Below are positions 63,832 through 64,000 of a stretch of 64,000 bases of DNA, in pieces. How positions within the stretch are numbered: position 1 is the stretch's first letter; each line of letters starts with the position of its first letter. The stretch is from the NCBI RefSeq assembly GCF_030643785.1, contig NZ_CP094378.1, forward strand, positions 930,001 through 994,000. Reading direction: 5' to 3'. Both the position numbers and the translations under genes were made by a program. The DNA is from Coxiella-like endosymbiont. Lineage in GTDB: Bacteria > Pseudomonadota > Gammaproteobacteria > Coxiellales > Coxiellaceae. The notes beneath the pieces are model-generated. The model saw nothing but the letters and a program-made list of their open reading frames with translations. It was not told the DNA's origin and did no database searches.

Positions 63832-64000
63832 ACAACAACGTTATTAAACGATGGGGAATTCCATCATGGGACCGCTATTAAACAGCAATTTAATATCAGT
63901 CGCACTTCGGTATGGAAAGCCATCAAAAAATTAAAGAGCTATCAAATTCCAATAAAATCTCTAAAAATTAAGGGTTATTGTTTAACTCAACCATTAATCT
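63832..64000 (+). CDS. birA: Biotin operon repressor / biotin-protein ligase, N-terminal part
   Basis: The frame LLNDGEFHHGTAIKQQFNIS, RTSVWKAIKKLKSYQIPI, KGYCLTQPL is the winged-helix DNA-binding domain of BirA (GEFHSGexLGxxLGxSRxAVWKxIxxLxxxG, GYxL). It runs off the window, so the ligase domain is not seen. An in-frame TAA lies just upstream (63829-63831), while the only nearby ATG (63820) is in another frame; the start is therefore unclear, perhaps an alternative codon or another indel. BirA would biotinylate MccA at 50.9 kb. Confidence 0.8.

Overview
The window looks like a piece of the chromosome of a host-restricted gammaproteobacterium, most likely a Coxiella-like tick endosymbiont (Legionellales). 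The grounds are AT-rich DNA, a low density of intact genes, many recognisable but broken genes, almost no intact mobile DNA, and a gene content (CyoABCDE oxidase, leucine-degradation carboxylase, LolCD, single-copy tRNAs) that fits that group. The assignment is an inference from protein appearance only; no database search was run.

Layout. 0-5 kb: 3' end of hpt, a CsiV-like gene, remnants of tgt and prpC, a small conserved hypothetical gene and one intact tyrosine recombinase. 5.6-14.3 kb: pdxH, a 3-methyladenine glycosylase gene, the yajC-secD-secF export operon (secD and secF frameshifted), mnmA, then wrecks of phhB and mfd. 14.8-23.8 kb: tRNA-Arg(UCG), hsp20, long decayed DNA with a cysteine desulfurase pseudogene, an RRM protein, a glutamine amidotransferase remnant, pncB (frameshifted) and tRNA-Arg(ACG). 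23.9-31.4 kb: remains of a MarR/RND efflux operon and about 3.7 kb of unrecognised decay. 31.4-35.3 kb: cyoABCD, with cyoA and cyoB carrying six frameshifts. 35.5-44 kb: the most AT-rich stretch, with traces of GFA, HxlR and DJ-1 family genes and a HEPN/MNT toxin-antitoxin pair, then tRNA-Leu(UAA) and tRNA-Cys. 44-53 kb: pyrD (frameshifted) and a leucine/isovalerate catabolic cluster (acyl-CoA dehydrogenase, broken thiolase, mccB, methylglutaconyl-CoA hydratase, mccA). 53.7-64 kb: the densest part, with aroG, broken pheA, rlmB, rlpA, ung, tRNA-Leu(CAG), def, cyoE, purA (frameshifted), lolD, lolC/E and the start of birA.

Function. What survives is core: protein export, lipoprotein sorting, tRNA and rRNA modification, terminal respiration, purine/pyrimidine/NAD/PLP synthesis and some base-excision repair (Ung, AAG). 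What is lost is regulation, efflux, transcription-coupled repair (mfd), phenylalanine synthesis and hydroxylation (pheA, phhB), the methylcitrate cycle and toxin-antitoxin functions.

Two genome-scale signals stand out. First, at least fourteen single-base indels, nearly all in homopolymer runs, interrupt eight otherwise well-preserved and mostly essential genes; repairing each run restores normal protein length. They are either systematic undercalls in the assembly or real runs rescued by polymerase slippage. Second, decayed DNA is full of perfect 10-20 bp tandem duplications that are almost absent from intact genes, a mutational signature worth quantifying.
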